From assembly GCF_902498065.1 (NCBI RefSeq), contig NZ_CABVIR010000005.1, positions 124,001-188,000 on the forward strand: a stretch of 64,000 bases of DNA, given 5' to 3'. The notes under the pieces are model-generated. The model was not told the origin of the DNA and did no database searches. It was given only the letters and a program-made list of their open reading frames with translations. The stretch's first letter is position 1, and each line of letters starts with the position of its first letter. Source of the DNA: Pseudomonas fluorescens. GTDB taxonomy: Bacteria; Pseudomonadota; Gammaproteobacteria; Pseudomonadales; Pseudomonadaceae. Made by a program: the position numbers and the translations under genes. Shown here piece after piece: positions 23,414 through 31,914 of the stretch.

Positions 23414-23444
23414 CAAAAAGGGGTCACCGTTTCCGGTGACCCCT
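23414..23444 (-). terminator. Intrinsic terminator of tRNA-Val
   Basis: On the minus strand AGGGGTCACCG and CGGTGACCCCT pair around a four-base loop and are followed by TTTTTGC. It ends the tRNA-Val transcript and, on the other strand, lies after the integrase remnant. Confidence 0.85.
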
Positions 23445-23522
23445 CTAGACCGCCCAGCAGAGCGGATTTTGTTTGGTAGGCGCGATTGGACTCGAACCAA
23501 CGACCCCCACCATGTCAAGGTG
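23444..23522. repeat. Right copy of the 79-bp direct repeat (att site in tRNA-Val)
   Basis: Identical to 20676-20754. It covers the 3' part of the functional tRNA-Val from its anticodon arm plus 30 bases downstream. The identity ends inside the anticodon stem, which marks the limit of the shared attachment core. Confidence 0.9.
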
Positions 23523-23550
23523 GTGCTCTAACCAACTGAGCTACGTGCCT
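23474..23550 (-). tRNA. tRNA-Val(GAC)
   Basis: A 77-base tRNA with encoded CCA. The anticodon loop TTGACAT gives GAC (Val) on stem CCACC/GGTGG, the T-arm has GGTTCGAGTCC, and the D-arm has AGCTCAGTTGGTTAGAGC. The acceptor stem AGGCACG/CGCGCCT has an A-C mismatch at its fifth pair. Its 3' half is the crossover region of the adjacent island. Confidence 0.95.
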
Positions 23551-23733
23551 GCTGTGAGGCGGCATTCTACGGAATTCCGGAGGGGTGTCAACACCTTTTT
23601 TCGAGCTAACCCTATGAATATGCAAAATATTTAATTTCACCGCTGCAAAGAAGATTTTGCAGTGGCTGGCGGTCGATTTTTAAGTCGGGTAGGATCGATG
23701 CACTCGTAAAATATATTAAACAGAGGCAGCAGG

Positions 23734-25017
23734 ATGGCGAACACCCACTACCCAGAGTCCTACTACGCCGCATCAGCCAATGCGGTTCCACCGCGTCCGG
23801 CCTTGCAGGGTGACGTAGAGACTGACGTCTGTGTGATCGGCGCCGGTTACACCGGCCTGTCCTCTGCCCTGTTTCTGCTGGAGAACGGTTTCAAGGTCAC
23901 GGTACTGGAAGCCGCCAAGGTGGGTTTCGGTGCATCGGGCCGAAACGGTGGCCAGATCGTTAACAGTTACAGCCGCGACATCGACGTCATCGAGCGCAGC
24001 GTCGGCCCCAAACAGGCTCAGTTGCTGGGGCAGATGGCGTTTGAAGGCGGGCGGATCATTCGTGAGCGGGTTGCCAGATACAACATCCAGTGCGACCTGA
24101 AGGACGGCGGCGTGTTTGCCGCGAACACTGCAAAGCAGATGGGCCATCTGGAATCGCAAAAGCGTCTGTGGGAGCGTTTCGGACACACGCAGCTTGAGCT
24201 GATGGATCAACAGCGCATCCGTGAAGTGGTGAACTGCGAGCACTACGTTGGCGGCATGCTCGATATGAGCGGCGGGCACATTCATCCGCTGAACCTGGCA
24301 CTGGGTGAAGCGGCGGCCGTGGAGTCGTTGGGCGGTATGATTTACGAGCAGTCGCCGGCGGTGCGCATCGAGCGCGGCGCAAACCCGATAGTGCACACGC
24401 CTCAGGGCAGGGTCAGGGCCAAGTTCATCATCGTGGCGGGCAACGCGTACCTCGGCAATCTGGTGCCGGAACTGGCGGCCAAGTCGATGCCGTGCGGAAC
24501 CCAGGTGATTACCACCGAGCCATTGGGCGAGGCGTTGGCCAAGAGCCTGCTACCTCAGGATTACTGCGTCGAAGACTGCAATTACCTGCTCGACTATTAC
24601 CGTCTGACGGGCGACAAGCGCCTGGTTTTCGGTGGCGGCGTGGTGTACGGCGCACGGGACCCGGCGAACATCGAAGCGATCATCCGGCCGAAGATGCTCA
24701 AAGCCTTCCCGCAGCTCAAGGACGTGAAGATCGATTACGCCTGGACCGGCAATTTCCTGCTGACCCTGTCGCGTCTTCCGCAGGTTGGGCGCCTGGGCGA
24801 CAACATCTACTATTCCCAGGGTTGCAGTGGCCACGGCGTGACGTACACGCACCTGGCGGGCAAGGTCCTGGCCGAAGCGTTGCGCGGGCAAGCCGAGCGG
24901 TTTGACGCCTTTGCTGACTTGCCGCATTACCCGTTTCCTGGCGGCCAATTGCTGCGGACACCCTTTGCGGCGCTGGGTGCGTGGTATTACGGGTTGCGGG
25001 ACAAGTTAGGATTCTGA
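23734..25017 (+). CDS. puuB: FAD-dependent oxidoreductase, gamma-glutamylputrescine oxidase-like
   Basis: A 427-residue DAO-family flavoenzyme. The N-terminal Rossmann motif is VCVIGAGYTGLSSALFLLE (about residues 32-50), with ASGRNGGQIVNSYS completing the FAD site near residue 70, and YYSQGCSGHGVTYTHLAGKV near the C-terminus. Overall it matches PuuB-type enzymes that oxidise gamma-glutamylputrescine in the putrescine pathway, but the rest of the puu genes are not next to it, so substrate is inferred from similarity only. ATG after GCAGCAGG; monocistronic with its own terminator. Confidence 0.88.
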   Translation: MANTHYPESYYAASANAVPPRPALQGDVETDVCVIGAGYTGLSSALFLLENGFKVTVLEAAKVGFGASGRNGGQIVNSYSRDIDVIERSVGPKQAQLLGQMAFEGGRIIRERVARYNIQCDLKDGGVFAANTAKQMGHLESQKRLWERFGHTQLELMDQQRIREVVNCEHYVGGMLDMSGGHIHPLNLALGEAAAVESLGGMIYEQSPAVRIERGANPIVHTPQGRVRAKFIIVAGNAYLGNLVPELAAKSMPCGTQVITTEPLGEALAKSLLPQDYCVEDCNYLLDYYRLTGDKRLVFGGGVVYGARDPANIEAIIRPKMLKAFPQLKDVKIDYAWTGNFLLTLSRLPQVGRLGDNIYYSQGCSGHGVTYTHLAGKVLAEALRGQAERFDAFADLPHYPFPGGQLLRTPFAALGAWYYGLRDKLGF

Positions 25018-25029
25018 CGACCGATATGC

Positions 25030-25058
25030 AAAGGGCCGCTTGCGGTGGCCCTTTTTTT
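25030..25058 (+). terminator. Intrinsic terminator of the puuB-like gene
   Basis: AAAGGGCC and GGCCCTTT pair around a nine-base loop and run into TTTTTTT. On the opposite strand it also lies just beyond the end of the convergent XdhC-family gene. Confidence 0.88.
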
Positions 25059-25089
25059 CAGACCACCAAGAATCCGGTGTGGAAGGGTG

Positions 25090-26061
25090 TTAAAGCCGAT
25101 CGCGGCTGATGCCGCTACGGATTCGCAGGATGTCGGCGAGTACGGCGAGGGCAATTTCTGCGGGGGTTTTACTGCCCAGGTTCAGACCGATCGGCGCATG
25201 AATCCGCGCCAACTCCGCGTCTCCCAAACCACCAATCCTGCGCAACCGCTCGAAGCGCTTTTGCGAAGTCTGCACGGACCCCATCACACCGATGTAAAAC
25301 GCCTCGGTGCGCACCGCTTCCATCATTGCCAGATCGTCGATGCGCGGATCGTGGGTCAGCGCCACCACTGCCGTGTCGCGATGACAGCCGCCATCGGCGA
25401 TGAACACCGATGGCAACTGACGGCGGATCTCGACGTTTTCCAGCACCACGCCTTCCAGCACTTCGTCGCGGGGATCGCACAGGATCACCTCGAAACCCAG
25501 GCCCACCGCAAACTCCGCACACGCCTGAGCGACGCTGGAATACCCCGCCAGCAGCAAGCGTTGAGCCGCGCCGATCCGCAGTCGAATCCGGTCGATCTCG
25601 CGCTCGACGCGTACGCCCTGCTCACGATCTGCGAACACGCTGCGCGCCCCGCTGGCAAGATCGACTTCGCGGATCAACCGACGCTGACCCAACAACGCCG
25701 ACTCCAATTCCCGCAAATGCGCCTGAACCTCACAATCAGGATCCAGCTTCTCCACCAGCACATCGAGTACACCGCCACAGGGCAGACTCACCCGGGAACG
25801 CGGATCATCGCCTTCGCCATATCGAACGACGCTGACAACCTGATCAAATGCACCCTCGGCGACCCGCTCAAGGAAATCCTCCTCGACACAGCCGCCGGAC
25901 AGCGAGCCGATCCATTGCCCCTCGGCATTCACCGCCAGCAGCGAGCCCGGCGCACGCGGTGCCGAGCCGTAGGTGGCGAGCACCGAGCACAACCAGAGGC
26001 GCTGGCCGGCCGTCGACCAGTCCAGCGCCCGGCGCACCACTTGCAGATCGAGATGCTGCAT
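25090..26061 (-). CDS. XdhC-family molybdenum-cofactor insertion protein
   Basis: A 323-residue chaperone that binds and sulfurates molybdenum cofactor and inserts it into xanthine-dehydrogenase-family enzymes. An N-terminal XdhC/CoxI domain includes GSAPRAPGSLLAVNAEGQWI and SGGCVEEDFLE; the conserved Cys of GGCVE is present. A C-terminal Rossmann domain starts at LLLAGYSSVAQACAEFAVG and includes YIGVMGSVQTSQKR. The start MQHLDLQVV is one base after the cytochrome stop, so it is the last gene of the hydroxylase operon. Confidence 0.93.
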   Translation of the reverse strand: MQHLDLQVVRRALDWSTAGQRLWLCSVLATYGSAPRAPGSLLAVNAEGQWIGSLSGGCVEEDFLERVAEGAFDQVVSVVRYGEGDDPRSRVSLPCGGVLDVLVEKLDPDCEVQAHLRELESALLGQRRLIREVDLASGARSVFADREQGVRVEREIDRIRLRIGAAQRLLLAGYSSVAQACAEFAVGLGFEVILCDPRDEVLEGVVLENVEIRRQLPSVFIADGGCHRDTAVVALTHDPRIDDLAMMEAVRTEAFYIGVMGSVQTSQKRFERLRRIGGLGDAELARIHAPIGLNLGSKTPAEIALAVLADILRIRSGISRDRL

Positions 26062-26062
26062 G

Positions 26063-27298
26063 TCAGTGCGCCTTGTGCTCGAGCGGCGGTGCATCCGCCC
26101 GCAACGCCTGCACGTCGCTCACGGCCAGATCGCTCGACTGACCACCCCAGCCCTGACGCAGGTAGTTCAGCAGATCCGTGAGTTGCTCGTGGCTGAGCTT
26201 CTCGGCGAAACCGGGCATCGGTTGCATGTGTTCGAACCCGGCAAACTTCTGCTCGCCGATACCGTCGTCGATCACCCGCACCAAATTGCGCGGATCTTCC
26301 AGGCGCAGCGTGGTGTTGCCGCGCATGGCCACGGCGATGTGCGGCTTGCCTTCGCCACTGACCGCGTGGCAACCGGCGCAGACGTTCAGGTAGTCCTGAC
26401 GACCGCGTTGCGCGCTGGCACTGAGTGTGTCCAACGGCACGTCAGTCAGCACTTTCGCCGCTGGTGGCTGGTCGCCGAGCAGGAAGGTCGCCATCGCCGC
26501 CAGGTCCGGATCATTGAGGCCTTGGGTGCTGTTGTGGAACACCGGGAACATCTCGTTGAACATCGTGCCCTGGGCGCTCATGCCGTGTTTGAGGAACGAG
26601 CTCAGGTCCTGATGATTCCAGCCGCGAGCGGCGAGGTCATCGGCCAGCAGGCTTGGCGCCAGATAGCCGTTGAGCAGGCCGCCGGTCATGCGTTTGTCTT
26701 GCTGCATCGCGCCGGGCAAACCGCGCGGCGTGTGGCATTCGCCGCAGTGGCCGAGCACATCGACCATGTACTGACCACGCTTGAAGGCTTCGCTTTTGCC
26801 TTCGGTGGACGACAGTTTCACGTCCTTGCCGTAGAGCATGTTCCAGCCCATCAAACCCAGGCGCACATTGAACGGAAAGCTCAGGCTAGTGACCGGTGCC
26901 GCGCGCTCGATCGGCTCGACCGTTTTCAGGTAGGCGTGAATCGCATCGGAATCTTCACGGGGCATCAAGTGATACGAGGTGTAGGGCATCGCCGGGTACA
27001 GGTTCGCGCCATCACGGCGTTTGCCGTCGGTGAGCGCGGCGAAGAATTCATCATCGCTGTAGAGGCCGATGCCGTGCTCTTTGCTTGGCGTAATGTTGGT
27101 GCCGTAGATCGTGCCGAACGGCGAGACGATCGGCAGACCACCCGCATACGGCGCGCCACCCGGCGCGGTGTGACACGCCATGCAGTCAGCGGCGCGAGCG
27201 AGATAGGCACCGCGGACAACCTGATCATCTGCCTGCGCCAGCAATACCGGTGCAACCAGGCCAACCACCAACGCCAGACGGGAAAGTAGATGCTTCAT
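26063..27298 (-). CDS. Tri-haem cytochrome c subunit of the molybdenum hydroxylase
   Basis: 411 residues with a Sec signal (MKHLLSRLALVVGLVAPVLL, cleavage after AQA). Three CxxCH haem motifs are visible: CMACH near residue 40, CGECH near 185 and CAGCH near 320, with Met axial candidates downstream of each. This is the electron-acceptor subunit of membrane-linked aldehyde or isoquinoline-type dehydrogenases, passing electrons from the 2Fe-2S subunit to the respiratory chain. It lies three bases after the 2Fe-2S gene. Confidence 0.93.
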   Translation of the reverse strand: MKHLLSRLALVVGLVAPVLLAQADDQVVRGAYLARAADCMACHTAPGGAPYAGGLPIVSPFGTIYGTNITPSKEHGIGLYSDDEFFAALTDGKRRDGANLYPAMPYTSYHLMPREDSDAIHAYLKTVEPIERAAPVTSLSFPFNVRLGLMGWNMLYGKDVKLSSTEGKSEAFKRGQYMVDVLGHCGECHTPRGLPGAMQQDKRMTGGLLNGYLAPSLLADDLAARGWNHQDLSSFLKHGMSAQGTMFNEMFPVFHNSTQGLNDPDLAAMATFLLGDQPPAAKVLTDVPLDTLSASAQRGRQDYLNVCAGCHAVSGEGKPHIAVAMRGNTTLRLEDPRNLVRVIDDGIGEQKFAGFEHMQPMPGFAEKLSHEQLTDLLNYLRQGWGGQSSDLAVSDVQALRADAPPLEHKAH

Positions 27299-27300
27299 GC

Positions 27301-27840
27301 TTAACCCTCCTTGACCAGGCCGAGATCGGTCAGCACGTTGCGCGTCGCGCTGTAGTAGCGCACGTAGCCGGTGCAGCGGCAGATGTGGTGACCCAGGCTG
27401 TCCTCGATCACTTGTTCCAACTGGCTTTTGACGATCGGCTGACGTTGCAGCCTCTCCACCAGCACCGTCGCGGCATTCACGAAACCCGGCGCGCAGTAGC
27501 TGCACTGGAAGGCGAATTCATCGACGAAGCGCTGCTGGATCGGGTTCAGTTCGGTGACCTTGCCCTGCTCGTCGCGGGTCGCGTGGCCTTCGATGGTCCG
27601 CACTTTTTTGCCTTCGAAGTAATGCGCACCGGTGATGCAGGTGCGCACTTCTTCGCTGGTGCCGTCGGGGTTGTCGACGATCACCACGCAGGCGTGACAG
27701 ATGCCCTGGCCGCAGCCGAGACGCGAGCCGGTGAGGTTTTTGTATTCGTGCAGGTAGTCGATCATCGGCAGGTCATCAGGGATGTCCACCGGGCCGACGG
27801 ATTGACCGTTGAGGGTCAGTTGAAGCGGACGGTCAGCCAT
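27301..27840 (-). CDS. 2Fe-2S subunit of the molybdenum hydroxylase
   Basis: A 179-residue protein starting MADRPLQLTLNGQSVGPVDI. The plant-type ferredoxin cluster site is GCGQGICHACVV with its fourth Cys in VRTCITGAHYF; the C-terminal helical domain has the second cluster, FQCSYCAPGFV and HHICRCTGYVRYY. This is the small electron-transfer subunit. Its start overlaps the large-subunit stop by eight bases, showing tight coupling. It keeps a somewhat longer loop than the minimal family around DNPDGTSEEV. Confidence 0.95.
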   Translation of the reverse strand: MADRPLQLTLNGQSVGPVDIPDDLPMIDYLHEYKNLTGSRLGCGQGICHACVVIVDNPDGTSEEVRTCITGAHYFEGKKVRTIEGHATRDEQGKVTELNPIQQRFVDEFAFQCSYCAPGFVNAATVLVERLQRQPIVKSQLEQVIEDSLGHHICRCTGYVRYYSATRNVLTDLGLVKEG

Positions 27841-30664
27841 TGAGGGCCTCCTTGATGCGAGCAGAAGTGATAGGCAGGTCGCGGACCCGTTTGCCGATGG
27901 CGTGGGCCACGGCGTTACCGATGGCACCGACTACCGGGATCATCACCACTTCGGCGATGCCCTTCGATGGATCGCTCGGCGACAGCGGCGGCAGGATCTC
28001 GGCCGTCTGCTTCCACACCGCAACGTGGCGCGCCATCGGCAAGCGGTAACGGTTGAAGTTCCAGTCCCCCTCCCCCGGCCCGCCTTCGTACAGCGGCATC
28101 TCTTCCATCAGTGCATGGCCGATGCCCATGGCGATCCCGCCTTCGAGCTGACCTTTCACCAGCTCTTCCACCAGCACCCGACCGCACTCGACCCACGAGT
28201 GATGGTTGAGCACCTGAACCTGAGCAGAGCCCTTGTTCACTTTCAGTTCCACCAGCGTCGCCACCGGGCTGTAGTAAGTCACCGCCGCGTTGTTCAACTG
28301 AGTGTCCGGGTAATGCACGTTCTGCCGGTCCAGCAGATGGAAACCGGCGCTGTTCATCTGCGCCTTTTTCACGTTTGGAGCGCCATCGCCGTACTTCACC
28401 GCCAGGCTGTCGAGCGGCAGACGTTCACGCACGCCGTCGATGCTGAACTCGGCCTCAGCCCAGCTCCAGCGGTTGAAACCGTGTACGGTCGCGCCGGTCA
28501 CCAAACCTTTTTCGTGGGCGTGTTTCGCCAATTGCTCAAAGCTCAGCGGCTGCATGCCGTTGGCGGTGAGCTTGCCGTCGACCCAATGCGCGTCTTCACG
28601 GCGCACCACGTACGGGTTGGCTTGGCCGCCGTAAGGGCCTTGGCCCCAGATCTGCAACGCCGCCGGCCACAAGCCGTGGTTGAACAGCACGCGTGCCGCT
28701 TCACGGGTGGCGTGGCTGAAGTAGTACGCGGAGTTGGTCGCCGACGAGGCCGACGCGAGCTTGCCGACCCAACGCGGGTTACGCAGGAAGTTGTCCTGCT
28801 CGGCCTGACTCATGATGTATGGGTTGCCGCCGGTGATCAGTTGCAACTCTTTCCATTCGGTCTCGCCGGTCTTCACCTCGTGCGCCGGGCTGCCGAGGAA
28901 ATCGGCCACGACCAGTGCTTGCGAGGTGGACATCCCGGTGCCGATTTCAATGCCGATGTGGCGCAAGTGAATGCGGCCTTCAGCGCTGAATTCGACACTC
29001 GCCATCGGCGCTTCGGAACCGGTGCCGAAGTCTTTCTGGCAGATGGCAAAACCAACGCCATACCAGTTATCCGGGTCTGCGGCTTCGCGTTGTTTCTTGA
29101 TTGCGTCGCGGTTTTTCCAGACGTCGTGAACAGCGGCCTTGTCGAGAATTTCATGCAGGCGCAAAGCACCCGCCGGCACCGCGCCCTGGGTGTTTTTCAT
29201 CCCCGAGACCATGGCGTTTTTCTTTCGCAGGTCGATGGCATCGATGCCAAGGCGACCGGCAATTTCATCCACCATCATTTCGGTGGAGGCCATGCTTTGC
29301 AGCGTGCCGTAGCCACGCATCGAGCCCGCTTCAACAGCACGCGAGTGATAAGCCGTGACCTGCAAATCGTTCTGCGGCATGTAGTAGATCGACTGCGCCG
29401 CCGTGGCGCCAACCGCCGCCACCGATGGGCTGTAGTTGATCCGTCCGCCACCATCGACGCTCATCTCGGCGCGGAAAATCTTGAAGCTGTGATCGGTCTT
29501 TTCCACCGCCAGTTGGTAGCGGATGTCGAACGGGTGACGCTTGATGCCGCTCTGGAATTGCTCGTAGCGGTCGTTGGCCAGACGCACCGGCACACCGGCG
29601 CCGTACAACGCCGCCAGCGCCGCGTAGTAGACGAAAATGTTGTGGTCTTTGGAGCCGTAGCCGACGGTGTAGCCCGGGTGCATGTTCAGGTTGGCCAGGC
29701 CGAAACGCGACGGCGCGATCATCTTCGCGGTCTCGGTCGCGGTTTCCAGCGGACACTGGGTGGCGACGACAAAATGCAGGGTCTTGGTCGCCGGGTCGTA
29801 CCAGCCGTTGCCGTTGTCCGGCTCCATCGCAGCGGGTTCGATCGACGGGGTTTTGTAGCGCTCGTCGAACACCAGCCAGTTGTCTGGCGGGGTGTCGATC
29901 TGCTGCTTCATGCGCTCGGCGTAAAACAGCCCGCGCTCGGTCAGGTTGCCGTGCAGGTTCGGTTGGGAATTCCACACCGGACGGCGGTTGCGCAGCATCG
30001 GGAACAGGATCGAATCCTTGAGGCTGGCGAATTCGTCTTCGTCCGCCGAGGTGGCGCCGCCGACGCGTACGTAGCGGAAACTGCCGTAGGGATCGCCTTC
30101 GTAGAATGGCACCTGGGCACCGTAACGAATCGCTTTGTCATTGAATTTGAGTTGGGCCTTGGCCCGGCGAAAACGCTCGAAGTCCTTCCAGATCAGGATC
30201 GCCACCGGGTGACCGATGAACATCGGCACTTTGCCTTCCGGCAGCAGCGGATCAGGCGCGTGCTCTTCCGGGAAAGCGATACCGTCGTTGACCAGGTCAG
30301 CGGCGGTGACGATGCGGTCGGGCTGCAAGTCGGCACCGAGCCAGGCGAGGTCGTAGCCTGCGTAGATGCGATCGGCCTTGATGGTTTTCAGCAACATGGC
30401 GTGGCCCTGCTGCTGCGGCCAGCCCGGCATGTCCTTGGCGCGGATGTCGCGGGCAAAGACTTTGCTGCCGCAGACCTTGGACAGGGCATCGTTTCGCGAG
30501 CGCGCCTTGCCGTTGTTGCCGAGCCATTGCTCGGACGGCACGGTCACGCTGTGTTCCATCAAGGCTGCCAGCGCCGGACTGCCGAGCGGTGTAAGCGTCA
30601 CGCTCACACCCGCCACCAGCCCGCCCTGAAGGAACGAGCGCCGGGATATTTCACGGTTGGACAT
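27833..30664 (-). CDS. Molybdopterin-binding large subunit, xanthine dehydrogenase / isoquinoline 1-oxidoreductase family
   Basis: 943 residues. The N-terminus has a twin-arginine signal (ISRRSFLQGGLVAGVSV), so the holoenzyme is folded in the cytoplasm and exported, consistent with a periplasmic cytochrome partner. The molybdopterin-binding body shows RSRNDALSKVCGSKVFARDI, SMRGYGTLQSMASTEMM, IEIGTGMSTSQALVVADFLG and the C-terminal EVVMIPVVGAIGNAVAHAIG. The substrate is unknown; relatives oxidise aldehydes or N-heterocycles. First gene of a four-gene operon with the 2Fe-2S, cytochrome and XdhC genes. Confidence 0.93.
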   Translation of the reverse strand: MSNREISRRSFLQGGLVAGVSVTLTPLGSPALAALMEHSVTVPSEQWLGNNGKARSRNDALSKVCGSKVFARDIRAKDMPGWPQQQGHAMLLKTIKADRIYAGYDLAWLGADLQPDRIVTAADLVNDGIAFPEEHAPDPLLPEGKVPMFIGHPVAILIWKDFERFRRAKAQLKFNDKAIRYGAQVPFYEGDPYGSFRYVRVGGATSADEDEFASLKDSILFPMLRNRRPVWNSQPNLHGNLTERGLFYAERMKQQIDTPPDNWLVFDERYKTPSIEPAAMEPDNGNGWYDPATKTLHFVVATQCPLETATETAKMIAPSRFGLANLNMHPGYTVGYGSKDHNIFVYYAALAALYGAGVPVRLANDRYEQFQSGIKRHPFDIRYQLAVEKTDHSFKIFRAEMSVDGGGRINYSPSVAAVGATAAQSIYYMPQNDLQVTAYHSRAVEAGSMRGYGTLQSMASTEMMVDEIAGRLGIDAIDLRKKNAMVSGMKNTQGAVPAGALRLHEILDKAAVHDVWKNRDAIKKQREAADPDNWYGVGFAICQKDFGTGSEAPMASVEFSAEGRIHLRHIGIEIGTGMSTSQALVVADFLGSPAHEVKTGETEWKELQLITGGNPYIMSQAEQDNFLRNPRWVGKLASASSATNSAYYFSHATREAARVLFNHGLWPAALQIWGQGPYGGQANPYVVRREDAHWVDGKLTANGMQPLSFEQLAKHAHEKGLVTGATVHGFNRWSWAEAEFSIDGVRERLPLDSLAVKYGDGAPNVKKAQMNSAGFHLLDRQNVHYPDTQLNNAAVTYYSPVATLVELKVNKGSAQVQVLNHHSWVECGRVLVEELVKGQLEGGIAMGIGHALMEEMPLYEGGPGEGDWNFNRYRLPMARHVAVWKQTAEILPPLSPSDPSKGIAEVVMIPVVGAIGNAVAHAIGKRVRDLPITSARIKEALNG

Positions 30665-30848
30665 GGATCATCCTCTGGGCGGTTATGGGTCCGCCCTTCT
30701 GGTTATGTTCTGGAAATCTCGAGTCTTGCAGAAGCCCTTTTTGACGTTGCAAAGGGCTGTGTTGACAGTGCAAAGCTGACCGAAAGGTTAACTTTATAGA
30801 TTTATGCGCTTATAGAAAACAACTGGTTACAAAAATCTGACCGAACAA

Positions 30849-31790
30849 TCAAAAAACCGCTGCTTTCCGACGGAGCAAATCAATGAACAAACCCAGCTCC
30901 CGACTGATGTGTTCGCCCTTGCGCAACAACAACCCGAACGGCGCCAGTTGCACGTCCAGCTCTACCGGCAACGCCACCACCAGACCCATTTTCAGGTAGT
31001 CGCGCAACGCGGTTTCCGACAGCACCATGATGGCGTCGGTCAGTTGAATCAGCTGCTGCATGGAATACACCGAGCTGCATTCGATGATGTCCGCCGGCAG
31101 TGGCAAGGCCAGTCGTTGCAAGGCCTGATCCAGACCAATGCGCGCCGGACTGGATTCCGGCTGCAGGATCCACGGCCAGCCGCTGACCAGTTCCGACAGC
31201 TCGAGTTTTTTGCGTTTGGCCAGTGGATGACCGGCGTGTACCACCACCAGCAATCGTTCGTTGCCCAATTGCTCGAACGCGTAATGTTCGCTGTCAGTGG
31301 CGGCATTGCGTCGAGCGATGGCGAGGTCGATGCGGCCTTGCTCCAGCAGTTGAATCACCTGGTCGCTGGTGTCGCCCATGATGCGAATTCGCAGTTGCGG
31401 ATTGAGCGACTTGATCTCGGCAATCGAATCCATCACCAGGTCCGGCGCCGCGCCCATGATGGTGCCGATGGAGAGATAACCGTAGCCGCCCTGCTGCCGT
31501 GCGATCAGGTCTTCGGCGCAGCGGTCGAGACCACTGATGGCCGACTCGGCGAAGCGGATCAACTCGGCGCCCAACACCGTCGGCCGCATCCCGCGCGGCA
31601 GGCGCTCGAACAGGTCGCAGCCAAACATGTCTTCAATCTCATGCAGCATGCGGGTCGCAGCGGGTTGCGACATGTTCAGGGTTTGCGAGGCGCGGTGCAG
31701 GTTCAAGCTGCTACTCAGCGCCACCAGCATGTGCAGATGCTTGTAGCGCAGACGGTTGAGCAGGCTGCGGGAAACGGTGGGTGTCGTCAT
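30849..31790 (-). CDS. LysR-family regulator, probable control of the rhamnonate genes
   Basis: 313 residues. The N-terminal winged helix-turn-helix is LRYKHLHMLVALSSSLNLHR and SQPAATRMLHEIEDMFGCDL; the C-terminal half is a co-inducer domain with SIGTIMGAAPDLVMDSIAE. It resembles GbpR-type regulators of sugar genes. It is divergent from the transporter-rhmD operon with 124 bases between the starts, the standard LysR arrangement, so that operon is its likely target. The molybdenum hydroxylase operon starts 184 bases downstream on the same strand and is a less likely target. Confidence 0.9.
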   Translation of the reverse strand: MTTPTVSRSLLNRLRYKHLHMLVALSSSLNLHRASQTLNMSQPAATRMLHEIEDMFGCDLFERLPRGMRPTVLGAELIRFAESAISGLDRCAEDLIARQQGGYGYLSIGTIMGAAPDLVMDSIAEIKSLNPQLRIRIMGDTSDQVIQLLEQGRIDLAIARRNAATDSEHYAFEQLGNERLLVVVHAGHPLAKRKKLELSELVSGWPWILQPESSPARIGLDQALQRLALPLPADIIECSSVYSMQQLIQLTDAIMVLSETALRDYLKMGLVVALPVELDVQLAPFGLLLRKGEHISRELGLFIDLLRRKAAVF

Positions 31791-31882
31791 GACAAGCCTT
31801 TTTATCGATACCCGGAAGGTATCAGTTGTGAGCTAGATTCGATTTGTAACGCATCGATCCGCAGCCGTACAGTCTTTCCCAT

Positions 31883-31890
31883 AAGAACAA
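31883..31890 (+). promoter_or_regulatory. Possible Crc/Hfq catabolite-repression motif
   Basis: AAGAACAA fits AAnAAYAA exactly and lies 24 bases before the transporter ATG. Hfq with Crc binding here would repress the first gene of a sugar-acid operon when better carbon sources are present, a common arrangement in Pseudomonas. Confidence 0.4.
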
Positions 31891-31914
31891 ATGCCCTACC
31901 AAAGGAAAACTGCG

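Larger units (their letters stand above)
20676..23522. mobile_element. Decayed prophage-like island in tRNA-Val(GAC)
   Basis: A 2.8-kb unit bounded by 79-bp direct repeats, with an integrase remnant just inside the tRNA-proximal end. Inside are a frameshifted small gene, an SGNH hydrolase, an Rz/Rz1 spanin pair and a GH19 endolysin. Head, tail and replication genes are absent, so it cannot be an autonomous phage. The intact lysis genes could be leftovers or could be retained for use by another phage or tailocin. Confidence 0.85.

Noticed and set aside
20676..23522. Complete or inducible prophage
   Set aside because: Only lysis genes, one cargo gene and fragments are present; the integrase is truncated and no structural or replication genes are visible.
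27902..30799. A 965-codon open frame on the plus strand opposite the molybdopterin subunit
   Set aside because: It is antisense to a gene with clear domain motifs, is rich in His/Arg/Gln as expected of reverse frames in GC-rich DNA, and has no recognisable domain.
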